Below the pieces are notes generated by a model. That model saw only the letters and a program-made list of their open reading frames with translations, did no database searches and was not told the origin of the DNA. 26,343 nucleotides of DNA from NCBI GenBank assembly GCA_034440555.1, contig JAWXCG010000152.1, positions 1 through 26,343 on the forward strand. Direction: 5' to 3'. Source of the stretch: 0-14-3-00-62-12 sp034440555 (GTDB taxonomy: Bacteria > Pseudomonadota > Gammaproteobacteria > Xanthomonadales > Ahniellaceae). Within the stretch, counting starts at the first letter, position 1, and the number at the start of each line of letters is the position of its first letter. The position numbers and the translations under genes were made by a program. Positions 7,429 through 15,208 of this stretch are shown in pieces.

Positions 7429-8124
7429 ATGCTGATCGCGGACCTTTCCATCGACATACTGCCCACACGCACCCGTTCACCCTCGGTGAATGTGCGACGC
7501 GCGCTGGGAATCGCCGCAGCACTGATGCTGCATGTGCTGTTGCTGCTCTATGTGCTGTTACCGCCGGCCCCAATGCGGCTGTTCGCGCCACAGGAATCGC
7601 AGGCGGCAGCGATGAGCTTGGTATTTATCCATCCCACCGCGCCGGTGCAGCGTGCGATGCAGCAGGCGCCGATCGCATCGCCGCCGCGCTCGAACAGTAG
7701 CGCTATCCCGGGTCGCAGACGTGCGCCGCAACCCGTTCCCGAAGTGCCTTCCGAAACCGCGATGACTGCCCAATTTATCGAACCCGTGGTCAGCGCTGGC
7801 GATCTGTTTGACGACATCCAGGGAGCAGCCGCAGAAGTCGTTGCGAAAGATCCACGGCTGCCCAACGCCGGCATGCCCAGGGCTCTGGGTCAGGTGCCCG
7901 GTCGTGCCGAGCCCTTCATTCATCTGCCGCTGAAGCATCAGCAGGGCGGCGCCCTCAAGCGCACGCTGGAGGCGATCGGCAAGCACATGATTGTCGGTGG
8001 ATTGCCGGAGAACCCGCTGCACTCGATGGCGCAGCGCGCCAGTCAGGACCGCAATGAGCCGGTGTGCAACGATCCGGAAAACCCGCTCGCCGACGAACGT
8101 TGCTGGCTGCCGCCCGAGGAGTAA
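7429..8124 (+). CDS. Membrane-anchored TonB-like protein of unknown family, paralog B
   Basis: A 231-residue relative of the 6451-7173 product. It has an N-terminal membrane segment at about 25-46 (ALGIAAALMLHVLLLLYVLL), a Pro/Ala/Arg-rich linker, and a conserved C-terminal part with GDLFDDIQGAA, KDPRLPNAGMPRALGQVPG, IHLPLKHQ and a two-cysteine tail VCNDPENPLADERCWLPP. The pair probably arose by tandem duplication followed by strong divergence; the linkers are not alignable. AAGGA at 7418-7422 lies 6 bases before the ATG and supports the start. MITE copy 1 ends 54 bp upstream, so expression from the upstream gene may have been altered. An envelope role is likely from the topology; the actual function is unknown. 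Confidence 0.75.
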   Translation: MLIADLSIDILPTRTRSPSVNVRRALGIAAALMLHVLLLLYVLLPPAPMRLFAPQESQAAAMSLVFIHPTAPVQRAMQQAPIASPPRSNSSAIPGRRRAPQPVPEVPSETAMTAQFIEPVVSAGDLFDDIQGAAAEVVAKDPRLPNAGMPRALGQVPGRAEPFIHLPLKHQQGGALKRTLEAIGKHMIVGGLPENPLHSMAQRASQDRNEPVCNDPENPLADERCWLPPEE

Positions 8125-8739
8125 CTCATGAATGCGCTGTGCAGCAAACGTGACCGTACGCGGTGCCAGCTAATCATGGTCGGGGTGACATGCCCAAGTC
8201 GCATGCCAAGAAGCGCGAGCGTGCACAAGCCTGACAAGTAGACATTCTCATTCTGAGTTCATCGCAGAGATTTAGCATGCGCGGCCAGCATGGCGCACGC
8301 ACTCGATGGGCCAGCATCAAGACGCGCGACGATTCGGGGCAACGGCATAGACAACGAAAATTCAAATTACCAGGGAGGCTCCGCCCATATGCGAACCATC
8401 TCTGGTCCTTCCAACCACCAGCCAAGCACCACTGCGGCTAAGGCATCGCGCAGAAATAGTGCGCCTGTTTTGAACGTGACACTCTCGCTGGTCTTTTAAC
8501 CCGCCAGCGTTGTTGCCCAAAGGATTACGCAGTCCGAGTACGCGCCCCATTGGGCGCCGAGTAAGCGGGGGATAAAATCCGGCGCAATCCGATCACATCA
8601 TTTATGCGCGACGCCTCAGCGACAGCGCTGAAATGCTCGCTCATCAAACAGAGCTGGACAAGTCGAAGGATTGATCGGGGCCTGTCACGATGGAGAATCG
8701 ACTACGAGCGCTGGCGCACTCATGCCATGTCGGATGCTG
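8125..8739. other. 615-bp gap between convergent genes
   Basis: This gap separates paralog B (plus) from nagA (minus). It holds a possible 36-codon frame (8389-8499), a 6-bp hairpin GCGCCC-CATT-GGGCGC at 8542-8557, and a promoter-like GATAAAAT near 8570. A 37-codon frame starting at 8128 sits behind a GAGGAG, but that GAGGAG encodes the last codons of paralog B and the peptide shows no recognisable feature. No RNA gene was recognised, and no nagA terminator with a T tract was found. Confidence 0.5.
8389..8499 (+). CDS. Possible 36-residue peptide with a strong ribosome site
   Basis: GGGAGG at 8373-8378 lies 10 bases upstream of an ATG that opens a 36-codon frame. The peptide begins MRTISGPSNHQPSTTAAK, is basic in the middle (KASRRN), and ends in a hydrophobic stretch PVLNVTLSLVF. 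The same frame extends upstream to an ATG at 8290 that lacks a ribosome site. No family is recognised. The ribosome site is the only positive evidence, so this may be chance. Confidence 0.25.
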   Translation: MRTISGPSNHQPSTTAAKASRRNSAPVLNVTLSLVF

Positions 8740-9888
8740 CTACGCCAACGCTGGCTGGCCATCGATCCAGGTATCGAGTACCTGCAGCGTGTCATCGGCC
8801 AGCACCAGATTGGCGCGATAGCCGGGTTTGATGTGGCCAATTTCGTGACCCAGGCCAAGGAACTTGGCGGGGTAGGTACTGGCCATGCGCACCGCATCCT
8901 CCAGTCGCACGCCGAGCATCTGCACCGCATTGCGCACGGCACTGGCCATGTCCAACGCCGAACCTGAGCGCGTGCCCTGGTCGTCGATGCATTGGCCATC
9001 GACGACGCTGATGCGTCGGCCCTGCAGTTGAAACTCGGACGAATCGCTGCCGACGATGGGCATGGCGTCGGTGACCAGTATGAATCGATCGAGGCGTTTG
9101 GCACGCAGCGCGATTTGCAGCACGATCGGGTCAACGTGCCAACCGTCGACAATAATGCCGCACCAACTATCCTGGTCGTGCAGCGCGGCACCGACGACGC
9201 CGGGCGCGCGACTCTGCAGCGGCGACATGGCATTGAACAGGTGGGTAAATCCACTCAAGCCGTGCGCGAGGGCGGCGCGAATGTCGGCATATGAGGCATT
9301 GCTGTGGCCCGCCGCAACGACAACACCGGCCGAAACAAGCAGCGCAATGGTTTCCACCGTGGTGTGTTCCGGTGCCAGGGTCACCAATGTGCGCCCAAGG
9401 CGCAACGAAGACAGCAGAGCAACATGCGCGGGCGTCAGTGCGCGAATGTGCGCGGCATCGTGCGCGCCTTTTCGAATTTCGCTGATGAACGGACCTTCGA
9501 TGTGGATGCCGGCGACGCCCGGCACGCCTGCGGCGATGGCGGCATCGACCGCGGCAATAGCCCGCGCCAGTACATCCAGATCGTCACTGATCAACGTCGG
9601 CAGGAAACTGGTTGTGCCAAAGCGGCGATGTGCCTGCCCGATGGTACTGATCGCGTCCACTTCGGGGGCGTCGTTGAACAACACACCGCCGCCGCCATTG
9701 ACCTGCGTATCGACGAAGCCTGGCAGTAGCAATGCGCCGCCCAGATCGCGCGGATTCGCGACGCGTGTGCGCGCATCGTTCGCAGGCACGATGGCGAAAA
9801 TTTTTCCATCCTGGATCAACACCGCCATGCCGTCGACAAATCCTTGGTCGACCAGTACACGCGCGTTGAGTAGTGCGTCGATGCTCAC
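8740..9888 (-). CDS. nagA: N-acetylglucosamine-6-phosphate deacetylase
   Basis: NagA converts GlcNAc-6-P to glucosamine-6-P and acetate in the cytoplasm. The 382-residue product is full length for the family and shows the amidohydrolase landmarks in order: DTQVNGGGG (Q62, N64), the metal ligand E131 in HIEGPF, H195 in AGHSNA, H216 in THLFNAM, H251 in DGWHVD, and the catalytic D274 in VTDAM. The QxN in place of a first HxH motif is the single-metal, E. coli-like type. The start is GTG and overlaps the nagB stop by 4 bases (GTGA, 9885-9888), which implies coupled translation. It is the last gene of nagQ-nagB-nagA. Confidence 0.95.
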   Translation of the reverse strand: MSIDALLNARVLVDQGFVDGMAVLIQDGKIFAIVPANDARTRVANPRDLGGALLLPGFVDTQVNGGGGVLFNDAPEVDAISTIGQAHRRFGTTSFLPTLISDDLDVLARAIAAVDAAIAAGVPGVAGIHIEGPFISEIRKGAHDAAHIRALTPAHVALLSSLRLGRTLVTLAPEHTTVETIALLVSAGVVVAAGHSNASYADIRAALAHGLSGFTHLFNAMSPLQSRAPGVVGAALHDQDSWCGIIVDGWHVDPIVLQIALRAKRLDRFILVTDAMPIVGSDSSEFQLQGRRISVVDGQCIDDQGTRSGSALDMASAVRNAVQMLGVRLEDAVRMASTYPAKFLGLGHEIGHIKPGYRANLVLADDTLQVLDTWIDGQPALA

Positions 9889-10946
9889 AATGTGCGCGTG
9901 ACCTTGCGCAGGTGCGGCGGCTGGTCCGGGTTGTGGCCACGAGTGATCGCCAGCGTATTGACCAGGCGATAGAAACTTTGTACCAGCAGTAACGGCTCGA
10001 TCAGCGGATGCGCCTTCAGCGTGGGCAGCACTACCGCGCCCGGCACACTGACGCCGGCACTCAGCACCGGCACATCACGACTGACCAGTTCGGCAGCAAG
10101 CGCAGATATGCCATCGCGGGTGTCGTCGTGCTGCGCCAGCAGCAGCGCTGGAAACGCACGGCTGAGCAGCGCCTGCGGTCCGTGCAGTACCTCGGCGCTG
10201 CTGAAGCCTTCGGCGTGCAGGCCGCTGGTCTCCTTGCACTTTAGAGCCGCTTCCTGCGCGATGCAAAGGCCCAGGCCGCGCCCGATCACGTACAGATGCT
10301 CGCTGGTTTGCAGCACCGGCAAGGCTTCGCGCCAGTCCAGTTGCCATGCCTGTTCGAGCAGGTCCGGGGCGGACTGTAGTGCATCAATCAGCGTCGCATC
10401 TTCGCTCCAGGCAGCAACCAGATGGAGCAGTGCCGCCAGTGATGCGATGAAGGATTTGGTCGCAGCAACGCTGCGTTCGATACCTGCGCACAGCGGCAAA
10501 GTGTGTTGCGCGACGCGTGCCAGCGGCGCGTCTTCGGAATTGATCAGCGCGATCACCATGGCGCCGGCGGCGCGTGCCGATTCGGCTGCGGCGATCAAAT
10601 CCGGACTACGTCCCGACTGCGAGATTGCCAGGAACAGACAGCCCTGCAGGTTCTGCCTGGCGAGGTAGATCGAACTGACCGACGGTGCAGCCGATGCAGT
10701 CAGTACATGTGCCTGGGTTTCGATCAGATACTTGGCAAACGTTGCCGCATGATCGGAACTGCCGCGGGCGCAGGTGATCACCGCACGCGGCGCCTGCTCG
10801 CGCAGTACGGCGCCGAGCGCCATCAAATCGGAGTGGTTGCGTTTGAATTGTTGACGCAGTACTTCGCCGGCCTCCGCTGCTTCGATGAACATGCGCGTGT
10901 GTTCAGGCTGCAGTGCGGCCCTGATGACTCCCGAGGTCATCGCCAT
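9885..10946 (-). CDS. nagB: Glucosamine-6-phosphate deaminase, SIS-domain type (NagB-II)
   Basis: A 353-residue protein with two sugar-isomerase (SIS) domains, like the isomerase half of GlmS without the glutaminase half. It is unrelated in fold to classical E. coli NagB and is usually called NagB-II. Landmarks are CARGSSDHAA (59-68), ISQSGRSPDL (108-117), and the C-terminal block KCKETSGLHAEGF / AEVLHGPQAL, which shapes the sugar-phosphate site. It makes fructose-6-P and ammonia from glucosamine-6-P. The start at 10946 is chosen because GGAG lies 9 bases upstream; the longer frame to 10985 would overlap the nagQ stop and has no ribosome site. An ATG at 10940 is an alternative. It lies 25 bases after nagQ and overlaps nagA by 4. 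Confidence 0.92.
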   Translation of the reverse strand: MAMTSGVIRAALQPEHTRMFIEAAEAGEVLRQQFKRNHSDLMALGAVLREQAPRAVITCARGSSDHAATFAKYLIETQAHVLTASAAPSVSSIYLARQNLQGCLFLAISQSGRSPDLIAAAESARAAGAMVIALINSEDAPLARVAQHTLPLCAGIERSVAATKSFIASLAALLHLVAAWSEDATLIDALQSAPDLLEQAWQLDWREALPVLQTSEHLYVIGRGLGLCIAQEAALKCKETSGLHAEGFSSAEVLHGPQALLSRAFPALLLAQHDDTRDGISALAAELVSRDVPVLSAGVSVPGAVVLPTLKAHPLIEPLLLVQSFYRLVNTLAITRGHNPDQPPHLRKVTRTL

Positions 10947-10971
10947 CAAACCAACTCCAAACAACCGGTGA

Positions 10972-11715
10972 TCATGCCGGCACACTCAGTTCGGCGACGA
11001 AGTCGTAGGTATCGCCGCGGTAAATCGATTGCGAAAACTCAACCGCCGTGCCGTCGCGCAGAAAACCGATGCGCTCGACCAGCAGCCCGGCATCGCCGGT
11101 ACTGGCCTTCAGCAGCGTTGCCTGTTCGGCATTGAGCAACAGCGCGCGCAATCGCTGCAGCGCCCGCACCGGACGATTGCCAGAGCGCTCCAGCGCTTCG
11201 TACAGTGATTCGTCCACCGCTTCGAGCGAAGGCAGGCTTGCTGCTACCAGCGTTGCGTATTCCAGCGACATCGGCGCATTGTCGGCATAGCGCACGCGAT
11301 GGAAGCGAAACACTGGAGTGCCTGGACTGAGGCGCAGCACCAGCACTTCTTCGGGCGTGACGGTGCCGGCGGAGCGGCGAATCCAGACACTGTGCGGAGT
11401 GCGTCCGCGCGCACGCATGTCCTCCGAAAACGAAGTCAGCTTGGCGAAGTTTTTCTCGATGCGCGCGGAAACGAAATTGCCCGAGCCCTGGCGACTGACC
11501 AGCAGGCCTTCCTTGACCAGCCCGTCGATGGCCTTGCGAATGGTGATGCGCGATACCGCCAGTTCCGCAGCCAGGTCGCGCTCGGCCGGCAACGCATCCT
11601 CGGGACCGAGAATGCGCTTTTCGATGGCGTCACGCAGCACGCGCTGCACCTGTTGATACAGCGGTTGACTGTTGTTCGGATCGAGCGGCCGTAGGATTTG
11701 CGCCAGAGCATTCAT
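10972..11715 (-). CDS. nagQ: GntR/HutC-family transcriptional regulator of GlcNAc use
   Basis: A 247-residue regulator. The winged helix-turn-helix (about 18-82) includes PLYQQVQRVLRDAI, LPAERDLAAELAVSRITIRK and GLLVSRQGSGNFV. The C-terminal UTRA effector domain (about 100-240) includes PVFRFHRVRYAD and ends in YRGDTYDFVAEL. HutC-type relatives (NagQ, YvoA/NagR, DasR) sense GlcN-6-P or GlcNAc-6-P and release their operators. As first gene of nagQ-nagB-nagA, divergent from the receptor, it is the expected local repressor. I prefer the ATG at 11715 (GGA about 8-9 bases upstream) over 11739, which has no ribosome site. A related 13-base motif lies on both sides of the divergent region and may be its operator. 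Confidence 0.88.
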   Translation of the reverse strand: MNALAQILRPLDPNNSQPLYQQVQRVLRDAIEKRILGPEDALPAERDLAAELAVSRITIRKAIDGLVKEGLLVSRQGSGNFVSARIEKNFAKLTSFSEDMRARGRTPHSVWIRRSAGTVTPEEVLVLRLSPGTPVFRFHRVRYADNAPMSLEYATLVAASLPSLEAVDESLYEALERSGNRPVRALQRLRALLLNAEQATLLKASTGDAGLLVERIGFLRDGTAVEFSQSIYRGDTYDFVAELSVPA

Positions 11716-11786
11716 TCGACGGTTCCAGGTTGCCTGCATTGTGACCAGCGCGGCCGTGAGAATGGTCCTCGTCCGCCCATCTTTAT

Positions 11787-11810
11787 TAGTACCACAACAA
11801 TACCAACAAT
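11787..11810 (-). promoter_or_regulatory. Candidate NagQ operator in front of nagQ
   Basis: On the minus strand, 11794-11806 reads TTGGTATTGTTGT. It matches 12 of 13 bases of the plus-strand motif TTGGTAGTGTTGT at 12183-12195 in front of the receptor. The local sequence also contains TACCA twice, 11 bases apart (11791 and 11802). TGGT/ACCA half-sites are typical of HutC-type operators, so binding by NagQ is plausible. Assignment is by position and motif sharing only. Confidence 0.4.
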
Positions 11811-12159
11811 CTACAGTGGTCTTTGTGAAGATCTCGTTTCACGGCGTTTGGACCCAGCTCGAAAGTGCCTGGAAAAACCGTCGCAGACCGTGCCGCTTAC
11901 ACCTTTAGCCACTGTGACAAGTAGAAGTCCCGTTTTTTTACAGGTACATAGGCCAAGGTCTCAGCGGAGAAAGTCTTTTTTGTAGTGTCATCCGGACATC
12001 GTCGCCTTGGCGTCGCCCACCAGCGGGGACCCTGATCAAGCGCCCCATTGGGCCAAAATTCAACTGCCATAGCGAATAAAAGCATTCGCAAACAGCAATT
12101 TAGTGCACATTTTGGCAGCGAAACGGAAAATTTACATGGGGGACTAGCACTTCGGCACG

Positions 12160-12195
12160 ATTGGTAGCATAATGGCATTGCATTGGTAGTGTTGT
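12160..12195 (+). promoter_or_regulatory. Candidate paired NagQ operator in front of the receptor
   Basis: ATTGGTAG occurs at 12160-12167 and again at 12182-12189, 22 bases apart, close to two helical turns, so two regulators could bind on one face of the DNA. The second copy extends to TTGGTAGTGTTGT (12183-12195), the form shared with the nagQ side. A -10-like CATAAT at 12168-12173 lies between the two, so binding there would block transcription. Function is inferred. Confidence 0.4.
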
Positions 12196-12237
12196 AAGGA
12201 TCTTGGAGGGGGACCAAACCAGCACCGACTCGGCGCT

Positions 12238-12268
12238 GTTCGCGGTCCGGGGACCTGAGCCAGCGAAC
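12238..12268 (+). other. Potential RNA hairpin in the receptor leader
   Basis: GTTCGC (12238-12243) can pair with GCGAAC (12263-12268), enclosing GGTCC-GG-GGACC (12244-12255) and a 7-base bulge. GGTCCGG at 12244-12250 can instead pair with CCGGACC at 12290-12296, so two exclusive folds are possible in this leader. No known riboswitch class is recognised. Confidence 0.4.
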
Positions 12269-12343
12269 GCATTCCAGGCGTGCTGGCAACCGGACCGGGA
12301 ATCCAGACCGCAACGGGCTGCACATGCATCAACCCGCCACAGT

Positions 12344-12385
12344 CACCAGCCACCAGCCACCAGCCACCAGCCACCAGCCACCATC
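12344..12385 (+). repeat. 7-bp tandem repeat just upstream of the receptor Shine-Dalgarno
   Basis: CACCAGC is repeated five times without error (12344-12378) and a sixth unit (12379-12385) has one change, CACCATC. The array abuts the AGAGG ribosome site (12386-12390) of the TonB-dependent receptor. Such short tandem arrays are prone to slipped-strand length change. Here a change would alter the leader length, not the reading frame. Confidence 0.95.
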
Positions 12386-12397
12386 AGAGGATGACTC

Positions 12398-15157
12398 ATG
12401 AAAGTGAAGCAGACACCGATCGCATCGGCAGTAGCGTTAGTGCTCATGGGTATGGCCTATCAGCCGCCCGTGCAGGCACAGCAATCGGCGCAACAGGAAC
12501 AGACGCCGGCGAAGAAAGATGACGCCAGAGACCCGACCGAGATGGAGGTGTTGGTCGTTACCGGCTTCCGCGCCTCGCTGGAAAAATCGCTCGCAGTGAA
12601 ACGCGATTCCGATTCGGTGGTGGAAGTGATCACTGCCGAAGACATCGGCAAGATGCCAGACAAGAACGTCGCTGATTCCTTGCAGCGCTTGCCTGGCGTC
12701 ACCATCAGCTCGGCAAGCGCCAGCGAAGGCGGCTTCGACGAGAATGATCGCGTCAGTCTGCGCGGCACCAATCCCAGTTTGACCCAGACCATGATCAATG
12801 GCCATATGATCGGCTCCGGCGACTGGTTTGTGCTCAATCAAGTCGGCACCGTCGGCCGCAGCGTCAGCTACTCGTTGCTGCCTTCCGAACTGGTCGGCCA
12901 GGTCATCGTGCGCAAAAGTTCGCAGGCCAATCTGGTCGAAGGCGGCGTCGCCGGCACGGTTGATATTCGCACGCGTCAGCCGCTGCAGTTCCAGGAGCGT
13001 CTATCGGCCGAGGCTTCCGTGGGTGCGGTGTATTCCAGTCTGCCCGACGAAGTCGATCCGCAGTTCAGTGGACTGGTCAACTGGAAAAACGATGCGGACA
13101 CCTTCGGCGTGTTATTCCAGGTCTTCTCCGAAAAACGCAGCCTGCGTCGCGACGGCCAGGAAATGCTCGGCTATAGCCAGATCGCACCCGGCAGCGTCAT
13201 CGCTTTGTCCAATCCAGATCTTTCCGGCGTCTATTATCCGAATGCAATTGGTTCCGCACTGTTTGAACAGGTGCGTGAGCGCAAGGGCGGCCTGATAAAT
13301 ATCGAGGGTCGGCCCACCGATAACCTGACGATCGGACTGAGCGCATTCTCGTCGCATATGGAAGCGACCAACTACAACCGCAACTTCATTGTATGGCCGA
13401 GTCGCATCCTGGGCGGCGGCGCCGGTCAAGCGCCGGATGCGGGTTACGTGGTGCGCAATAACACACTGGTGCAGGCGAACTTCACCAACGTCGCCGGTCG
13501 TCAGTACGCAATCGACGATCAGATCTTTCGACCCGGCGCAAACTCCGAGTCAGAGTTCATCGACCTCGATATCGAATTCCTCGCCACCGACCGGCTGACG
13601 CTGACCGGCAAGATCGGCACCTCAACCGGACGCGGCGAAACGCCGGAACAGGCGGTATTTGAAGGGGATATCTTCAATACCGGCGCAGCGTATCGCCTCA
13701 ACGGTTTGCACTCGCCGGCGGACGCCTCGCTCCCGCTGGGCAATCCTGCGGTGTTTACCGGCACTACGCTGGACTGGATCTTCGGCGCCAGCCCGGCGAC
13801 CACCAATGATGAAGAGCGCTGGGGACAGATCGACGGCGAGTTCCAGTTGGAAAACGACACTTTTACCGATATCAAATTCGGTCTCCGTGCCTCCAAACAT
13901 GAGCGTGATTCGACGTTCGTTGCGCAGGGTCCGCTGTGGTCGGCCGATCCATTCAATGTGGCCAATTTGCCGCAGTGGAACGGCGAGACCTATCCGGGCG
14001 ACTTTGGCGATGGGCTCGGTGGTGGCATCTTCCCGCGCAACGTCTGGCAGATCTCGCCAGACATACTACGGGCCTGGGGCAACACCTACTCCAACCGTGA
14101 CCCGATTACGCGCCGTTATTTTCCGGCCGAGTTCGCGATGGAAGAGAACAATCGCGCGGCTTACATCATGACCGACCTCAGTGGCGAAAACTGGAGCGGT
14201 AACATCGGTGTTCGCGTCGTGCAAACCGAGGAACGTGTTCTGCAGAATGTGCCGATCCCGGGCAGCGTCTGTCCGGCACTTGAACCCTGTGCTGCGGTGC
14301 CCAATGCAATTACCACTTCGGCATTTGGCAGCTTCTATCAACGTCTGGTCGCCAACGACTACACCGATGTGTTGCCCAGTGCCAACTTCCGTTTCCAGTT
14401 GAGTGACGATCTGGTCGGACGTCTGGCAGCGGCCAAGACGATGGCGCGGCCGGACTTCAGTTCGATCGGCGGCGCGGTCGATCTGAACGACACGCTGCTT
14501 ACCGGCAGTGGTGGCAACCCCAACCTCAAGCCGATCCGCTCGACCAACTTTGATGCGGCGCTGGAGTGGTACTACGGCCCGGAGTCTTTGCTCTCTGCCG
14601 GGTTGTTCTATCTGGACCTGACCAGCTATGTCAGCTACGGCGTGTCCAATGCGACCTATCGCAACATCCGCACCGGTCAGGACGAGGTCTATGCGATCAC
14701 CTCGCCGGTCAACGGCAAGGGTCGGATCAAGGGACTGGAACTGGCATGGCAGCAACCACTTGGCGCTGGGTTCGGATTGATGGCCAACTACACCTACGCG
14801 GACGCCGAAGCGCGCAAGGAAGTGGCCACCGACACTGGCGAACTGGTGGGTGCCTCACGTGACACGTACAACCTCTCCGGCTACTTCGAAAACGAATGGT
14901 TGAACGCGCGCGTCGCCTACACCTACCGATCGGAATTCTTCAATGGCCTGGACCGCAGTACGGCGCAACATCAGGATGAAGTCGGCACGCTCGCTGCCTC
15001 GCTCGGCTTCCGGCTCACCGACAAGCTGTCGTTGTCACTCGATGGTCTCAACCTGAATCGCCCGGTGTTGAAATATTACGCCAACAACCCGGATCAGCCG
15101 ACCGCGTTTTACGACAACGGACGTCAGTTCTACCTGTCGCTGCGCATGAAGATGTAA
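12398..15157 (+). CDS. TonB-dependent outer-membrane receptor for chitooligosaccharides or GlcNAc
   Basis: A 919-residue outer-membrane transporter. Residues 1-28 are a signal peptide ending in PPVQAQ. A Gln/Lys-rich spacer follows, then the TonB-box region MEVLVVTGF (49-57) and the plug, with ITAEDIGKMPDKNVADSLQ, RLPGVTIS and GTNPSLTQTMINGH. The rest is the 22-strand barrel, ending DNGRQFYLSLRMKM. The VTGFRASLEKSLAVKR opening is typical of large sugar-uptake receptors in Xanthomonadales and Caulobacter. Substrate is inferred from context: it is divergent from nagQBA and upstream of the hexosaminidase and PTS genes. AGAGG 7 bases before the ATG fixes the start. Two nearby cysteines (VCPALEPC) in the barrel could form a loop disulfide. 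A strong hairpin follows the stop. Confidence 0.92.
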   Translation: MKVKQTPIASAVALVLMGMAYQPPVQAQQSAQQEQTPAKKDDARDPTEMEVLVVTGFRASLEKSLAVKRDSDSVVEVITAEDIGKMPDKNVADSLQRLPGVTISSASASEGGFDENDRVSLRGTNPSLTQTMINGHMIGSGDWFVLNQVGTVGRSVSYSLLPSELVGQVIVRKSSQANLVEGGVAGTVDIRTRQPLQFQERLSAEASVGAVYSSLPDEVDPQFSGLVNWKNDADTFGVLFQVFSEKRSLRRDGQEMLGYSQIAPGSVIALSNPDLSGVYYPNAIGSALFEQVRERKGGLINIEGRPTDNLTIGLSAFSSHMEATNYNRNFIVWPSRILGGGAGQAPDAGYVVRNNTLVQANFTNVAGRQYAIDDQIFRPGANSESEFIDLDIEFLATDRLTLTGKIGTSTGRGETPEQAVFEGDIFNTGAAYRLNGLHSPADASLPLGNPAVFTGTTLDWIFGASPATTNDEERWGQIDGEFQLENDTFTDIKFGLRASKHERDSTFVAQGPLWSADPFNVANLPQWNGETYPGDFGDGLGGGIFPRNVWQISPDILRAWGNTYSNRDPITRRYFPAEFAMEENNRAAYIMTDLSGENWSGNIGVRVVQTEERVLQNVPIPGSVCPALEPCAAVPNAITTSAFGSFYQRLVANDYTDVLPSANFRFQLSDDLVGRLAAAKTMARPDFSSIGGAVDLNDTLLTGSGGNPNLKPIRSTNFDAALEWYYGPESLLSAGLFYLDLTSYVSYGVSNATYRNIRTGQDEVYAITSPVNGKGRIKGLELAWQQPLGAGFGLMANYTYADAEARKEVATDTGELVGASRDTYNLSGYFENEWLNARVAYTYRSEFFNGLDRSTAQHQDEVGTLAASLGFRLTDKLSLSLDGLNLNRPVLKYYANNPDQPTAFYDNGRQFYLSLRMKM

Positions 15158-15163
15158 TGCCCG

Positions 15164-15208
15164 GGTGCACGCCGGAGCCTGAACTGGTCCAGGCTCCGGA
15201 AGTGCACC
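15164..15208 (+). terminator. Long hairpin 6 bases after the receptor stop codon
   Basis: GGTGCAC (15164-15170) pairs with GTGCACC (15202-15208), and CCGGAGCCTG (15172-15181) pairs with CAGGCTCCGG (15190-15199). Together they give 17 base pairs with one small internal mismatch (G versus AA) and an 8-base loop. No T tract follows. It probably ends or attenuates the receptor transcript, or protects its 3' end, and would lower expression of the hexosaminidase-PTS genes relative to the receptor. Confidence 0.6.

Larger units (their letters stand above)
11716..12397. promoter_or_regulatory. 682-bp divergent control region between nagQ and the receptor gene
   Basis: This AT-richer region carries the outward promoters of the nagQBA operon and the receptor. 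From left to right it contains the motif region at 11787-11810, T-rich runs near 11930 and 11975, AT-rich sequence at 12055-12140, paired TTGGTA motifs at 12161 and 12183 with a -10-like CATAAT at 12168-12173, a GC-rich potential leader (12200-12340) with pairing segments, the 7-bp tandem repeat, and the AGAGG Shine-Dalgarno at 12386-12390, 7 bases before the receptor ATG. A convincing -35 partner for CATAAT was not found. No protein-coding frame in the region is credible. Confidence 0.6.

Noticed and set aside
11820..11843. TGTGA...TCAC near the nagQ promoter as a CRP/Clp site
   Set aside because: The half-sites are 10 bases apart instead of 6, and the flanks do not match the consensus.
12203..12394. 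Short frames across the 7-bp repeat encoding a PPATSHQ-type repeat peptide
   Set aside because: The repeat is out of phase with 3, has no ribosome site, and lies in the leader of the receptor gene.
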